From contig JADJBK010000006.1 of the NCBI GenBank assembly GCA_016703745.1, positions 1,736,001-1,800,000 on the forward strand: DNA of 64,000 bases. The letters run 5' to 3'. Positions 24,170-33,020 of the stretch are shown one piece after another. This stretch comes from Nitrosomonas sp. (GTDB taxonomy: Bacteria; Pseudomonadota; Gammaproteobacteria; Burkholderiales; Nitrosomonadaceae). Made by a program: the position numbers and the translations under genes. Below the pieces are notes generated by a model. That model worked only from the letters and a program-made list of their open reading frames with translations, did not search any database and was not told where the DNA came from. How positions within the stretch are numbered: position 1 is the stretch's first letter; each line of letters opens with the position of its first letter.

Positions 24170-25351
24170 ATGACCAGCAACCAGACCGACCATACCAATT
24201 TGCCAGCCCAATCGTTCCGCATTGACCGCTCCGGTCTTGACCAGCTGTTCGCTGTACTGAAAGATCGGGGTTACACGCTCGTGGGGCCAACGGTCAGGGA
24301 TTGTGCCATTGTTTATGATGAGTTGACCGGCACGCAGGATCTGCCGGTTGGGAAGGGTGATCGCCAGGAAGCGGGGACATACCAGTTGATCGACAGAGAA
24401 GATACCGCGCTGTTTGGCTATAATCTCGGGCCGCATTCCTGGAAAAAATATCTGTTTCCACCCCGCCAGAAACTGTGGCAAGCCAGAATCACCGATACGG
24501 GTCTCGCATTTAGCGAGGCTGATCAATCCACCCCCCCAAAATACGCGTTCATCGGCGTCCGGGCCTGTGAGCTTCATGCGATACAGATCCAGGACAAGGT
24601 ATTCTCTGGTGATAATCATCGCGATCCTCATTATTGCCGAATACGCGAGCATGCATTTATCGTTGCAGTCAATTGCAGCCAGGCAGCGGCAACCTGTTTT
24701 TGTACCTCGATGAACACCGGCCCGGCTGTCAGCGATGGCTTCGACATTGCACTTACTGAAGTCATTGCTGCTGATGCGCATTATTTTATCGCTCAGGCAG
24801 GCAGCTCATCCGGGGAAGCCATGCTCGGCCTGATTACGCAACGCTCCGCTGAATCCACTGAAGTGCAAGCCGCCGCGCAGTGCGTGGCCAATGCCACTGC
24901 GCAGATGGGGCGACGGCTGGATACGACTGATATTCAGAGCCTGCTGTATCGTAATGCCGACAATCCCCGCTGGGAGGACATTGCCCAGCGCTGCCTGAGC
25001 TGCGCCAATTGCACCATGGTCTGCCCCACCTGTTTCTGTTCGAGCGTGGAGGACACGACCGATCTCACCGGCAGCCATGCAGAACGCTGGCGGCGCTGGG
25101 ATTCGTGCTTCACGCTGGATTTTTCCTACCTGCACGGCGGGCCGGTACGATCTTCCACCAAGGCGCGTTATCGACAATGGATGACGCACAAACTGGCAAG
25201 CTGGATCGACCAGTTCGGTGCCTCCGGCTGCGTCGGCTGCGGGCGCTGTGTTACCTGGTGTCCGGTTGGAATCGACATTACCGAGGAAGTGCGGTTGATG
25301 CGCGAGAACGACAGCGCAGGCAACGGCAACACGCAAAGGAGTGATCTATGA
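24170..25351 (+). CDS. hydB: Group 3b NiFe hydrogenase, beta (Fe-S) subunit
   Basis: This is the electron-transfer subunit of a soluble NAD(P)-linked (sulf)hydrogenase. The start at 24170 follows AGAGGTG. Near the N-terminus is 'RDCAIVYDEL'; 'YAFIGVRACELHAIQIQDKV' and 'CFCTSMNTGP' follow, then two 4Fe-4S clusters at the C-terminus: 'CLSCANCTMVCPTCFC' (about 282-297) and 'CVGCGRCVTWCPVGID' (about 355-370). The last codons overlap the cNMP-binding gene by 4 bp. The gene order B, (cNMP), G, D, A is that of HydBGDA-type operons. Confidence 0.9.
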   Translation: MTSNQTDHTNLPAQSFRIDRSGLDQLFAVLKDRGYTLVGPTVRDCAIVYDELTGTQDLPVGKGDRQEAGTYQLIDREDTALFGYNLGPHSWKKYLFPPRQKLWQARITDTGLAFSEADQSTPPKYAFIGVRACELHAIQIQDKVFSGDNHRDPHYCRIREHAFIVAVNCSQAAATCFCTSMNTGPAVSDGFDIALTEVIAADAHYFIAQAGSSSGEAMLGLITQRSAESTEVQAAAQCVANATAQMGRRLDTTDIQSLLYRNADNPRWEDIAQRCLSCANCTMVCPTCFCSSVEDTTDLTGSHAERWRRWDSCFTLDFSYLHGGPVRSSTKARYRQWMTHKLASWIDQFGASGCVGCGRCVTWCPVGIDITEEVRLMRENDSAGNGNTQRSDL

Positions 25352-25809
25352 AATTGATCGCTGATCTCTTGCATGACCACCCTTTTTTTGCGGGATTGTC
25401 GCCCGCCTATATCAACCTGCTTGCTGGCTGCGGCAAAAATATCCATTTTGATACGGGTGATTTTCTGATGAAAGAAGGGGAAGATGCTCATACCTTCTAT
25501 GTCATCCGTAGTGGCAAGGTAGTGGTGGAAGCCTACACACCGGGGTTCGGGCACCAGATCGTCACTCAGGTCAATCATCATGGGGTGGTCGGCTATTCTT
25601 GGCTGTTTCCGCCGTATCGTGTCGCATTCGATGTACGTGCCATCGAACCGGTGAGCGCCGTGCAGCTCGATGGCGAGTGCCTGCGGAGCAAGACGGAATC
25701 CGACCATGAACTGGGTTATCAATTGATGCAGCGGTTCGCGCAGGTGATGTTGCAGCGCTTGCAGGCAACCCGTCTGCAGATGCTCGACGTTTATCGCAAG
25801 GGAAGTTGA
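25348..25809 (+). CDS. Cyclic nucleotide-binding domain protein
   Basis: The 153-residue protein is a stand-alone CRP-type effector domain: 'LLHDHPFFAGLSPAYINLLA' (about 6-25), 'FDTGDFLMKEGEDAHTFYVI', 'RSGKVVVEAY', and 'GHQIVTQVNHHGVVGYSWLF' where the phosphate-binding cassette would be. The canonical 'GE-x-(A/S)L..R.A' is replaced by 'GVVGYSWLFPPYRVAF', so cAMP binding is doubtful. There is no DNA-binding helix-turn-helix. It overlaps hydB and hydG by 4 bp each, so it is made together with the hydrogenase and may be a regulatory or assembly subunit. Confidence 0.88.
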   Translation: MKLIADLLHDHPFFAGLSPAYINLLAGCGKNIHFDTGDFLMKEGEDAHTFYVIRSGKVVVEAYTPGFGHQIVTQVNHHGVVGYSWLFPPYRVAFDVRAIEPVSAVQLDGECLRSKTESDHELGYQLMQRFAQVMLQRLQATRLQMLDVYRKGS

Positions 25810-26642
25810 GCGTCATGATCGATCCGATGCTGCCCGCTGTTTACAAAGTGGTACGCGTTTCGCAGGATCTGCCCGATACCGCCACGCTGGATCTGGTGCC
25901 GGTATCCAACAGCAAACTACCCGCATGCCAACCCGGACAGTTCAACATGTTGTATGCCTTGGGACAAGGAGAGGTGGCGATTTCGATCAGTGGCGACATC
26001 GATGAAACCGATTGTGTGCGCCACACCGTCCGCGCGGTGGGGAGCGTTACCCGGGCAGTGGCCGGGATGAAACCAGGCGACCAACTGGGACTGCGCGGGC
26101 CTTTTGGGCGCGCCTGGCCGGTTGACAGAATGCGGGGCAAGGATGTCGTGCTGATGGCAGGCGGGCTGGGTCTTGCACCGTTGCGCCCGGTCATTTACCA
26201 TCTGCTGAATCATCGTGATGCGTATGGACGGATCACGCTTTTCTATGGTACGCGCACCCCGCAGGACAGGTTGTATGCAGAGGAATTTACCCTTTGGCAG
26301 CAACGTGGCGATCTCGAAACCGGGGTCACGGTAGACAGCGCCGGGCGCGACTGGCACGGGCATGTGGGCGTTGTGACGACATTGCTCGAAGGCAGGCGCT
26401 TTGACGCCAACAACACGATTGCGCTCATTTGCGGGCCAGAAATGATGATGCGTTTTTCAGCCGCCGAGCTCGTGAAACAGGGCGTGCAGCCTGGCAATAT
26501 TTATGTTTCGATGGAGCGCAACATGAAATGTGCGGTCGGATTTTGCGGCCACTGTCAGTACGGATCCTATTTCATCTGCAAGGATGGGCCGGTATTTGCC
26601 CTGCCGCAAGTTGCGCATTTATTCAGAATACGGGAGGTATGA
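25806..26642 (+). CDS. hydG: Group 3b NiFe hydrogenase, gamma (FAD/NAD(P)) subunit
   Basis: This diaphorase-like subunit passes electrons between the Fe-S clusters and NAD(P). The 278-residue protein has the ferredoxin-reductase-type FAD site 'QPGQFNMLYALGQGEVAISI' (about 41-60), 'LGLRGPFGRAWP', the NAD(P) site 'DVVLMAGGLGLAPLRPVIYH', 'LICGPEMMMRFSA' and a C-terminal 2Fe-2S-like cysteine cluster 'CAVGFCGHCQYGSYFIC' (about 244-260). An ATG at 25818 is an alternative start. It overlaps its neighbours on both sides. Confidence 0.92.
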   Translation: MSVMIDPMLPAVYKVVRVSQDLPDTATLDLVPVSNSKLPACQPGQFNMLYALGQGEVAISISGDIDETDCVRHTVRAVGSVTRAVAGMKPGDQLGLRGPFGRAWPVDRMRGKDVVLMAGGLGLAPLRPVIYHLLNHRDAYGRITLFYGTRTPQDRLYAEEFTLWQQRGDLETGVTVDSAGRDWHGHVGVVTTLLEGRRFDANNTIALICGPEMMMRFSAAELVKQGVQPGNIYVSMERNMKCAVGFCGHCQYGSYFICKDGPVFALPQVAHLFRIREV

Positions 26643-26644
26643 CC

Positions 26645-27412
26645 ATGACCCGCCCCAGGCTTGCCGTGTGGAAATTTGCTTCTTGCGATGGCTGCCAGTT
26701 GAGTCTGCTCGATTGCGAGGATGAACTGCTTGCGGTCGCCGGGGCAATTGATATTGCCAATTTCGCGGAAGCCAGCCGGGATATCCTGCCCGGCCCCTAC
26801 GATCTGTCACTGGTGGAGGGGTCGATTACGACTGTGCATGATGCCGAACGCATTCAAGAGGTGCGGCGAATGTCCAAATATCTGGTGACGATCGGCGCCT
26901 GCGCCACCGCAGGCGGTATCCAGGCGCTGCGCAATTTTCAGGATGTCAAAGAATTCATGGCGATTGTTTATGCCTCACCCCACTATATCAGCACACTTGC
27001 CACCTCGACGCCGATTGCCGATCATGTGCGGGTGGATTTTGAGCTGCGCGGCTGCCCGATCAACAAACATCAGCTGCTGGAAGTTATTATTGCTTTCTTG
27101 CATCGCCGCCGCCCGGCAATCAGTGCGCACAGCGTGTGCATCGAATGCAAACTGCGTGGCAATCCCTGCATCATGGTCACTCAGAAAATAGCGTGTCTGG
27201 GACCGGTAACGCATGCCGGATGTGGCGCGATTTGCCCATCATACAATCGCGGCTGTTACGGTTGTTATGGTCCGATGGAATCACCCAATACCGAGTCGTT
27301 GAGCGCGTGGCTCGAAAAACTGGATGTTGCCGCACCAGATATTGCCAGATTGTTTAGAAGTTACAACGCAGCCGCGCCGGCATTCAGAAAAGCGGGAGAT
27401 CGCCATGAGTGA
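26645..27412 (+). CDS. hydD: Group 3b NiFe hydrogenase, small (delta) subunit
   Basis: The small subunit carries Fe-S clusters that wire the NiFe site to the beta and gamma subunits. GGGAGG at 26632-26637 fits the ATG at 26645 best; an ATG at 26639 overlapping the hydG stop is also possible. The protein of about 255 residues has 'KFASCDGCQLSLLDCEDELL' (about 7-26, proximal cluster), 'YLVTIGACATAGGIQALRNF', 'ELRGCPINKHQLLEVI', and a C-terminal cysteine-rich segment 'CIECKLRGNPC', 'CLGPVTHAGCGAICPS', 'GCYGCYGP'. It has no Tat signal, so the enzyme is cytoplasmic. Confidence 0.94.
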   Translation: MTRPRLAVWKFASCDGCQLSLLDCEDELLAVAGAIDIANFAEASRDILPGPYDLSLVEGSITTVHDAERIQEVRRMSKYLVTIGACATAGGIQALRNFQDVKEFMAIVYASPHYISTLATSTPIADHVRVDFELRGCPINKHQLLEVIIAFLHRRRPAISAHSVCIECKLRGNPCIMVTQKIACLGPVTHAGCGAICPSYNRGCYGCYGPMESPNTESLSAWLEKLDVAAPDIARLFRSYNAAAPAFRKAGDRHE

Positions 27413-28718
27413 TGAAAAAACACGAATCATCAAGGTCGATTACCTTGCCAGGGTAGAAGGGGAGGGCGCGCTCTACATCAAAATTCGTGATGGCCGTCTT
27501 GAAGACGTCAAGCTGAAAATTTTCGAACCCCCCCGGTTTTTCGAGGCACTGCTGCGCGGCAGACGCTTTACCGATGCCCCCGACATTACCGCGCGCATCT
27601 GCGGCATTTGCCCGGTTGCCTACCAGATGAGCGCCGTGCATGCAATGGAAAATTCGCTGGGCATCGAGATCGACGGCGCATTGCGCGAATTGCGGCGGCT
27701 TTTGTATTGTGGCGAATGGATTTCCAGCCATACGCTGCATATCTACCTGCTGCATGCGCCGGATTTTCTCGGTTATCCGAGCGCGATCCACATGGCAAAA
27801 GATCACAAGGCCATCGTCGAACGCGGATTGCAGCTGAAAAAGGCTGGCAACGAAATCATGCAGTTGGTCGGCGGGCGCGAAGTGCATCCGATCAACGTGC
27901 GTGTCGGCGGGTTTTATCGGGTTCCAGCAAAAACGGAGCTCAACGCGCTGCGCGAACCTTTACTTAAGGCGCGCGAGCTGGCGCTGGAAACCGTGCGTTG
28001 GACTTCAACCCTGGATTTCCCCGATTTCGAGCAGGATTATTGCTTTGTCGCGCTTCGTCACCCGCACGAATATCCGTTCAACGAAGGCCGCATTGTGTCG
28101 AATCAAGGACTGGATATCCCCATCTCCGCGTTCGATGATACGTTTGAAGAAGAGCATGTCGCCTACAGCAACGCGCTGCATTCGGTCATGAAACAGGACA
28201 AACGCAACTATTTCGTCGGCCCGATGGCGCGCTATGCCCTCAACCATGATCGTTTGTCCCCCCTTGCACAAGAAGCCGCCCAGGCAGCGGGGCTGGGAAC
28301 GATCTGTTCCAACCCGTTCAAAAGCATCATCGTTCGAGCAGTAGAAGTGCTGTACGCCTGTGATGAAGCGCTGCGCATTATTGATGCCTATGAACCACCC
28401 GCTGTTCCTTTCGCACCTGTCGCGCCCCGTGCCGGAACGGGCTACGGCTGCACCGAAGCACCTCGCGGGCTGTTGTATCACCGCTATACTCTCGATGACA
28501 ACGGCGATATTCTTGATGCCGTGATTATCCCGCCGACCTCGCAGAACCAGAAAACAATCGAAGTTGATTTGCAGCATTTCGTTGCAAAATACCTGTATCT
28601 TGACGATGAACATCTGCAATGGCAGTGCGAACAGGCCATTCGTAACTATGACCCCTGCATTTCATGTGCAACGCACTTTCTGAAACTCGATGTGAAACGG
28701 GTAACGGCTTGCGGCTGA
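27405..28718 (+). CDS. hydA: Group 3b NiFe hydrogenase, large (alpha) subunit
   Basis: This subunit holds the NiFe active site for H2 oxidation or production. GGGAGAT precedes the ATG at 27405, which lies inside the end of the small-subunit gene (8-bp overlap). The 437-residue protein has the N-terminal ligand motif 'ARICGICPVAYQMSAVHAME' (about 64-83) and the C-terminal ligand motif 'DPCISCATH' (about 417-425), followed by a 12-residue tail 'FLKLDVKRVTAC-G'. That tail should be removed after the His by the maturation protease, whose gene follows. 'EGEGALYIKIRDG' near the start is typical of group 3 enzymes. Confidence 0.96.
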   Translation: MSDEKTRIIKVDYLARVEGEGALYIKIRDGRLEDVKLKIFEPPRFFEALLRGRRFTDAPDITARICGICPVAYQMSAVHAMENSLGIEIDGALRELRRLLYCGEWISSHTLHIYLLHAPDFLGYPSAIHMAKDHKAIVERGLQLKKAGNEIMQLVGGREVHPINVRVGGFYRVPAKTELNALREPLLKARELALETVRWTSTLDFPDFEQDYCFVALRHPHEYPFNEGRIVSNQGLDIPISAFDDTFEEEHVAYSNALHSVMKQDKRNYFVGPMARYALNHDRLSPLAQEAAQAAGLGTICSNPFKSIIVRAVEVLYACDEALRIIDAYEPPAVPFAPVAPRAGTGYGCTEAPRGLLYHRYTLDDNGDILDAVIIPPTSQNQKTIEVDLQHFVAKYLYLDDEHLQWQCEQAIRNYDPCISCATHFLKLDVKRVTACG

Positions 28719-29476
28719 TCGTCGGCATTGGCAACCGCCACCGTGGCGATGATGCCATCGGCTGCATCCTGGCCGAACGACTCGGAGAGCAGCGTAACCC
28801 GGAATATCGCATCATCACCCACGATGGGGAACCGGCTTCCCTAATGGCGCAGTGGGCGGGCTGTGATGAGGTCATCCTCCTGGATGCCGTTCGCTCCGGC
28901 AGGCAACCCGGCACACTTATCAAGCTTGATCTGGTCAGCGAACGCTTGCCACAAACCTTTTTTCACTGCTCCACCCATGCATTTGGTATTACGGAAGCCG
29001 TCGAACTTTCGCGAGCAATGGGCACATTGCCGAAAAAACTCGTGTTCTACGGTATTGAGGCCCAGACTTTCGATTCTGGCGCTCCGGTATCGGATACCAT
29101 AGCGCAACAGCTCGATACGATACTCATCACCATCGTCACGGATTTACGCGATAATCATTATGAAAACCAGGGAGCCCCATCCATGCATGAATTTTCACTG
29201 ATGGCCGATTTACTGCGTAAAATCGAACGCATCGCACAGGAAGCGGGTGGCCAGGAGAAAATTGCTATCACCGCTATCCGCGTCAAACTGGGTGCGCTGT
29301 CACACATCAGCGCCGCGCACTTCCGCGAACACTTCGAGATTGCCATCAAGGGAACCGTGGCCGGAGGCGCGCGCCTTGATGTCGAGGAATTGACCGATAC
29401 CAGCGATCCCCATGCGCAGGAAATCATCCTCGATAGCCTCGAAGTGCAAGATCGTGACAACTGCCGCGCTCACTAG
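28664..29476 (+). CDS. Hydrogenase maturation protease fused to HypA-like nickel chaperone
   Basis: Residues about 16-165 are a HycI/HoxW-type endopeptidase: 'LRLIVGIGNRHRGDDAIGCI' with the nickel-binding Asp/Glu positions, 'CDEVILLDAVRSGRQPG', 'HCSTHAFGITEAVELSRAMG' and 'LVFYGIEAQTFDSGAPVSD'. Residues 174-270 are HypA-like: 'MHEFSLMADLLRKIERIAQE', 'VKLGALSHISAAHFREHFEI', 'GTVAGGARLDVEE', but the CxxC zinc-finger loop of HypA is missing. An internal ATG at 29183 with GGGAG eight bases upstream could yield a separate HypA (97 residues). The frame overlaps hydA by 55 bp; a TTG at 28709 is an alternative start. Both parts serve NiFe-site assembly: nickel delivery and large-subunit tail cleavage. 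Confidence 0.85.
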   Translation: MCNALSETRCETGNGLRLIVGIGNRHRGDDAIGCILAERLGEQRNPEYRIITHDGEPASLMAQWAGCDEVILLDAVRSGRQPGTLIKLDLVSERLPQTFFHCSTHAFGITEAVELSRAMGTLPKKLVFYGIEAQTFDSGAPVSDTIAQQLDTILITIVTDLRDNHYENQGAPSMHEFSLMADLLRKIERIAQEAGGQEKIAITAIRVKLGALSHISAAHFREHFEIAIKGTVAGGARLDVEELTDTSDPHAQEIILDSLEVQDRDNCRAH

Positions 29477-29580
29477 GTGTTGTTACAAATGACAAAACAG
29501 GAGAAGCTGCTGGAGGCAACGTGGAAGCATTTCAGTATTTCAATTACCCTTCCCCGCGTAGCGGCTCTCTGGAGTAATAG

Positions 29581-30450
29581 ATGAAGATTGTCATCATCAG
29601 CGGTTTGTCTGGTTCGGGTAAAAGCGTTGCGCTCAACGTGCTGGAAGATGCGGGGTATTACTGTGTTGATAATTTACCGGCACCCATGCTGGTTGATCTG
29701 GTGTCTTTGTTGCAACAACAGGGCTATGCGCATATCGCCGTAGCGGTCGATATTCGTAGCGGTGACAGCATTACCGCTTTGCCCCGTCAGATTGATGTGC
29801 TCGAACGTCAGTCGATTGAAACCAAGCTCGTTTTTTTTAATGCGCGAACCGACATCCTCATTCAACGTTTTTCCGAAACGCGGCGCAGACATCCGCTGAC
29901 GGATGAAAATATTACGCTTGATGAGGCAATTCGGCGTGAACGTGAGGCATTGGCATCATTGGGGGCACTGGGTCACCATATTGATACCAGTTCACTGCAA
30001 CCTAATACGCTGCGTATCTTTGTCAAGGAATTCATCACCGACAGCAATCCAACTGCACAGCTGACGCTACTGTTTGAATCATTTGGCTTTAAGTACGGTA
30101 TTCCACTCGATGCCGATCTGGTGTTTGATGTGCGCTGTATTCCCAATCCGCATTATGATCCCCGCCTGCGGGATTTGACTGGTCAGTCTCCCGAAGTTAT
30201 TCGTTTTCTGGAGGCACAACCGGAGGTTCCTAAAATGGTGATCGATATTCGTCATTTTCTCGATACCTGGTTGCCGGTATACATGCGTGATAATCGTGTT
30301 TATCTGACAGTCGCAATCGGCTGTACCGGCGGTCAGCATCGATCCGTCTATTTTGCTGAAACTCTGGCGGCTTACTTTCGTGATCTCACGCATGTGTTGA
30401 TACGCCATCGCAGTCTGACTGAGGCGGCTACCGCTCACACTCGTAAATAA
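29581..30450 (+). CDS. rapZ: RNase adapter protein RapZ
   Basis: RapZ is a nucleotide-binding protein that, in enterobacteria, guides RNase E to the small RNA GlmZ and so tunes glucosamine-6-phosphate synthesis. The 289-residue protein has the Walker A 'MKIVIISGLSGSGKSVALNV' at the very start, 'EDAGYYCVDNLPAPMLVDL', 'FFNARTDILIQRFSETRRRH', 'FGFKYGIPLDADLVFDVRCI', and the C-terminal 'YLTVAIGCTGGQHRSVYFAE'. It converges with recG, overlapping by 16 bp. The usual ptsN/hprK neighbours are absent. Confidence 0.96.
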   Translation: MKIVIISGLSGSGKSVALNVLEDAGYYCVDNLPAPMLVDLVSLLQQQGYAHIAVAVDIRSGDSITALPRQIDVLERQSIETKLVFFNARTDILIQRFSETRRRHPLTDENITLDEAIRREREALASLGALGHHIDTSSLQPNTLRIFVKEFITDSNPTAQLTLLFESFGFKYGIPLDADLVFDVRCIPNPHYDPRLRDLTGQSPEVIRFLEAQPEVPKMVIDIRHFLDTWLPVYMRDNRVYLTVAIGCTGGQHRSVYFAETLAAYFRDLTHVLIRHRSLTEAATAHTRK

Positions 30451-32501
30451 TCCTTTTTCTCACCTAACCAGCGATCCAGATGTGTCTGCGCTGCCTGCGG
30501 ATAATCCCGCAGCAGGATATCCGCCGTTTCCCGGGCAATATCGAGTAGACCACCATCGGCTTCCAGATCGGCAAATCGCAGCAGCGGTACCCCGCTTTGA
30601 CGAGTGCCGAGAAATTCACCTGGACCGCGCAGCAATAAATCCTGACGTGCGATCTCAAATCCATCGGTATATTTATAAATAACCTGTAAACGTTTGCGTG
30701 CAAGCTCGGACAACGGGCGCTGAAATAGCAGGATACATACACCCGCATCTGTACCACGGCCAATGCGGCCACGTAACTGATGCAACTGCGACAGCCCCAT
30801 GCGTTCCGCATGCTCAATTACCATCAGGGAGGCATTAGGCACATCCACGCCAACTTCGATGACTGTCGTGGCGACCAGCAGCTGTATGGTTCCCTGGCTA
30901 AAGTCAGTCATGATGGCTGATTTTTCTGTGCTGTCGAGTCTGCCGTGTATCAGTGCTACTTCCAGTTCCGGGAGGGTTTCACGTAGTGTCGCCAAAGTTT
31001 GCATCGCGGTTTTGAGCTGTAACACTTCCGATTCTTCTATCAGTGGGCAGACCCAGTAAGCCTGACGTCCTGCATGACAGGCTTCACGAACGCGCGCAAG
31101 GACCTCATCTCGTCGGCTGCTATCGATCAATTTGGTTGCTACGGGTGATCGACCTGGCGGCAACTGGTTGATCACCGATACATCCAGATCGGCAAAATAA
31201 CTCATTGATAAGGTACGTGGAATCGGGGTTGCGCTCATCATGAGCTGATGAGGTACGCCTTCGGTATCGTTGCTGCCTTTCAGACGCAAAGCCAGACGCT
31301 GATTCACACCAAAACGGTGTTGCTCATCGATGATGACCAGTCCCAAACGTTTGAATTGAACGGGTGACTGAAATATGGCATGCGTTCCAACTATCAATCC
31401 GGCAATTCCTTGTTCAATTTTTTGCAGGGCTGCCTCACGCCGCTGCTTTTTCAGACTTCCGGATAGCCATGCAATTTCTATTTCCAATGGTTTGAACCAA
31501 CCCATAAATTTCTGCAGGTGCTGCTCAGCGAGAATTTCCGTAGGTGCCATCACCGCTACCTGATAACCATTGGCGATGGATTGCAATGCAGCAATGGCCG
31601 CTACTATGGTCTTGCCACTTCCCACATCTCCCTGCAATAAACGTTGCATTGGAAATGACTGGGCGAGGTCGCTACAGATCTCATTCACGACATTTTGTTG
31701 CGCAGCAGTCAAGGTAAACGCCAGTAAGTTGAGCAGTTTCTGCTGTAATGCGGGATGCGGTGACAGGGTTGGCGCACGGTGACTGCGGCGTTGATGATAA
31801 TGCTGGCGCATTGATAATTGCTGGGCGAGCAATTCATCGAATTTAATACGTTTCCAGGCGGGATGAGTGCGGGATTGCAATGCATCCAGCGGCGTGGCGG
31901 CAGGAGGATGGTGCAGAAATATGATGCTTTCTGCCAGTTTTGGCAATTGATGTGCTTTCAGAATGACTGATGGCAGAATTTCTACCAATAATTCATTTCG
32001 TCTGACGTCAGTCAGCGCTTGTGAGATAAGCCTGGACAGCGTTTGCTGCGCCAGTCCGGTCGTCACCGGATAAACTGGTGTGAGTGTGGTGGGAAGGGCC
32101 AGTTTGTCCTGCGCTACCCGATATTTTGGATGAATGATTTCCAGCCCGCCATATCCGGCGCGTACTTCACCCAATACCCTTAAACGTTTGCCGATCGCCC
32201 AGCTGGTAACTTGCCCCGAATAAAAACTAAAAAAACGGATGGTGATAGCGCCGCTTGTATCCTGCAACTGGCAGACCAGCTGTCGTCTGGGGCGGGACTG
32301 AATTTCCTGCGCAGTGACTACACCTTCAATCTGTGCGATTTGTTCTGCTACCAGCCGGGCAATCGGCAGCAACCGCGTTTCGTCCTCGTATCGCAGCGGC
32401 AAGTGCAGTGCCAGATCGAGATTGCTAACCAACCCAAGTTTGCTCAGCTTTTGCTTTAATCCTTTATTGAGCGTATCGAACAAAAAAGCTGAGGATGTCA
32501 C
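30435..32501 (-). CDS. recG: ATP-dependent DNA helicase RecG
   Basis: RecG remodels stalled replication forks and Holliday junctions. The 688-residue protein has an N-terminal wedge/OB domain ('LHLPLRYEDETRLLPIARL', about 32-50), Walker A 'QRLLQGDVGSGKTIVAAIAA' (about 288-307), 'VAVMAPTEILAEQHLQKF', the box 'LVIIDEQHRFGVNQR', 'LMMSATPIPRTLSMSYFADL', and helicase motifs V-VI 'LLVATTVIEVGVDVPNASLM' and 'QLHQLRGRIGRGTDAGVCIL'. ridA lies 36 bp upstream on the same strand, so the two may be cotranscribed. Confidence 0.97.
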   Translation of the reverse strand: MTSSAFLFDTLNKGLKQKLSKLGLVSNLDLALHLPLRYEDETRLLPIARLVAEQIAQIEGVVTAQEIQSRPRRQLVCQLQDTSGAITIRFFSFYSGQVTSWAIGKRLRVLGEVRAGYGGLEIIHPKYRVAQDKLALPTTLTPVYPVTTGLAQQTLSRLISQALTDVRRNELLVEILPSVILKAHQLPKLAESIIFLHHPPAATPLDALQSRTHPAWKRIKFDELLAQQLSMRQHYHQRRSHRAPTLSPHPALQQKLLNLLAFTLTAAQQNVVNEICSDLAQSFPMQRLLQGDVGSGKTIVAAIAALQSIANGYQVAVMAPTEILAEQHLQKFMGWFKPLEIEIAWLSGSLKKQRREAALQKIEQGIAGLIVGTHAIFQSPVQFKRLGLVIIDEQHRFGVNQRLALRLKGSNDTEGVPHQLMMSATPIPRTLSMSYFADLDVSVINQLPPGRSPVATKLIDSSRRDEVLARVREACHAGRQAYWVCPLIEESEVLQLKTAMQTLATLRETLPELEVALIHGRLDSTEKSAIMTDFSQGTIQLLVATTVIEVGVDVPNASLMVIEHAERMGLSQLHQLRGRIGRGTDAGVCILLFQRPLSELARKRLQVIYKYTDGFEIARQDLLLRGPGEFLGTRQSGVPLLRFADLEADGGLLDIARETADILLRDYPQAAQTHLDRWLGEKKDYLRV

Positions 32502-32537
32502 AAAGCAATAAGCAATAAAAAATTAATGGTAAATCCG

Positions 32538-32936
32538 TTAGACCTGATCGTTGTTTAATACCATGATTGCATCCATTTCCACCAGCGCATCGCGTGGTAG
32601 CGCCAATACGCCGATTGCAGCCCGCGCAGGGTAGGGCTGACTAAAATGCCTGCTCATGGCTTCATTGACTTTTGCAAAATCTGTCAAGTCAATGAGATAG
32701 ACGTTAAGCTTGACCACATCACTTAAGCTCCCACCGCTTGCCACGGCAACAGCCTTGAGATTAGCGATTACCTGTTCGATTTGCGCATCGATCCCGGATA
32801 CCATTTTCATCTGAGCCGGATCAAGTCCAATCTGACCAGAGAGGTAGACTGTTTCGCCACCCATCACCTTTACTGCCTGCGAATAAGTTCCGATAGCCTG
32901 TGGCGCTTCGCTGGTGGTTACAATTGTTTTGCGCAT
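32538..32936 (-). CDS. ridA: RidA family enamine/imine deaminase
   Basis: RidA hydrolyses reactive 2-aminoacrylate and related imines formed by PLP enzymes. The start at 32936 has GGGAG upstream and gives a 132-residue protein, typical length, with 'APQAIGTYSQAVKVMGGETV', 'YLSGQIGLDPAQMKMVSG', 'VVKLNVYLIDLTDFAKVNEA', 'YPARAAIGVLALPRDALVEM' and the catalytic Arg in 'ARAAIGV'. It is divergent from murA and just upstream of recG. Confidence 0.94.
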   Translation of the reverse strand: MRKTIVTTSEAPQAIGTYSQAVKVMGGETVYLSGQIGLDPAQMKMVSGIDAQIEQVIANLKAVAVASGGSLSDVVKLNVYLIDLTDFAKVNEAMSRHFSQPYPARAAIGVLALPRDALVEMDAIMVLNNDQV

Positions 32937-33020
32937 GCTTATCTCCCAAATATTACGATAGAATGTCAACTACTTACCGCTGCTGGTTTTTCTGCCTATA
33001 TAAATTTCAACTCAGAATTC

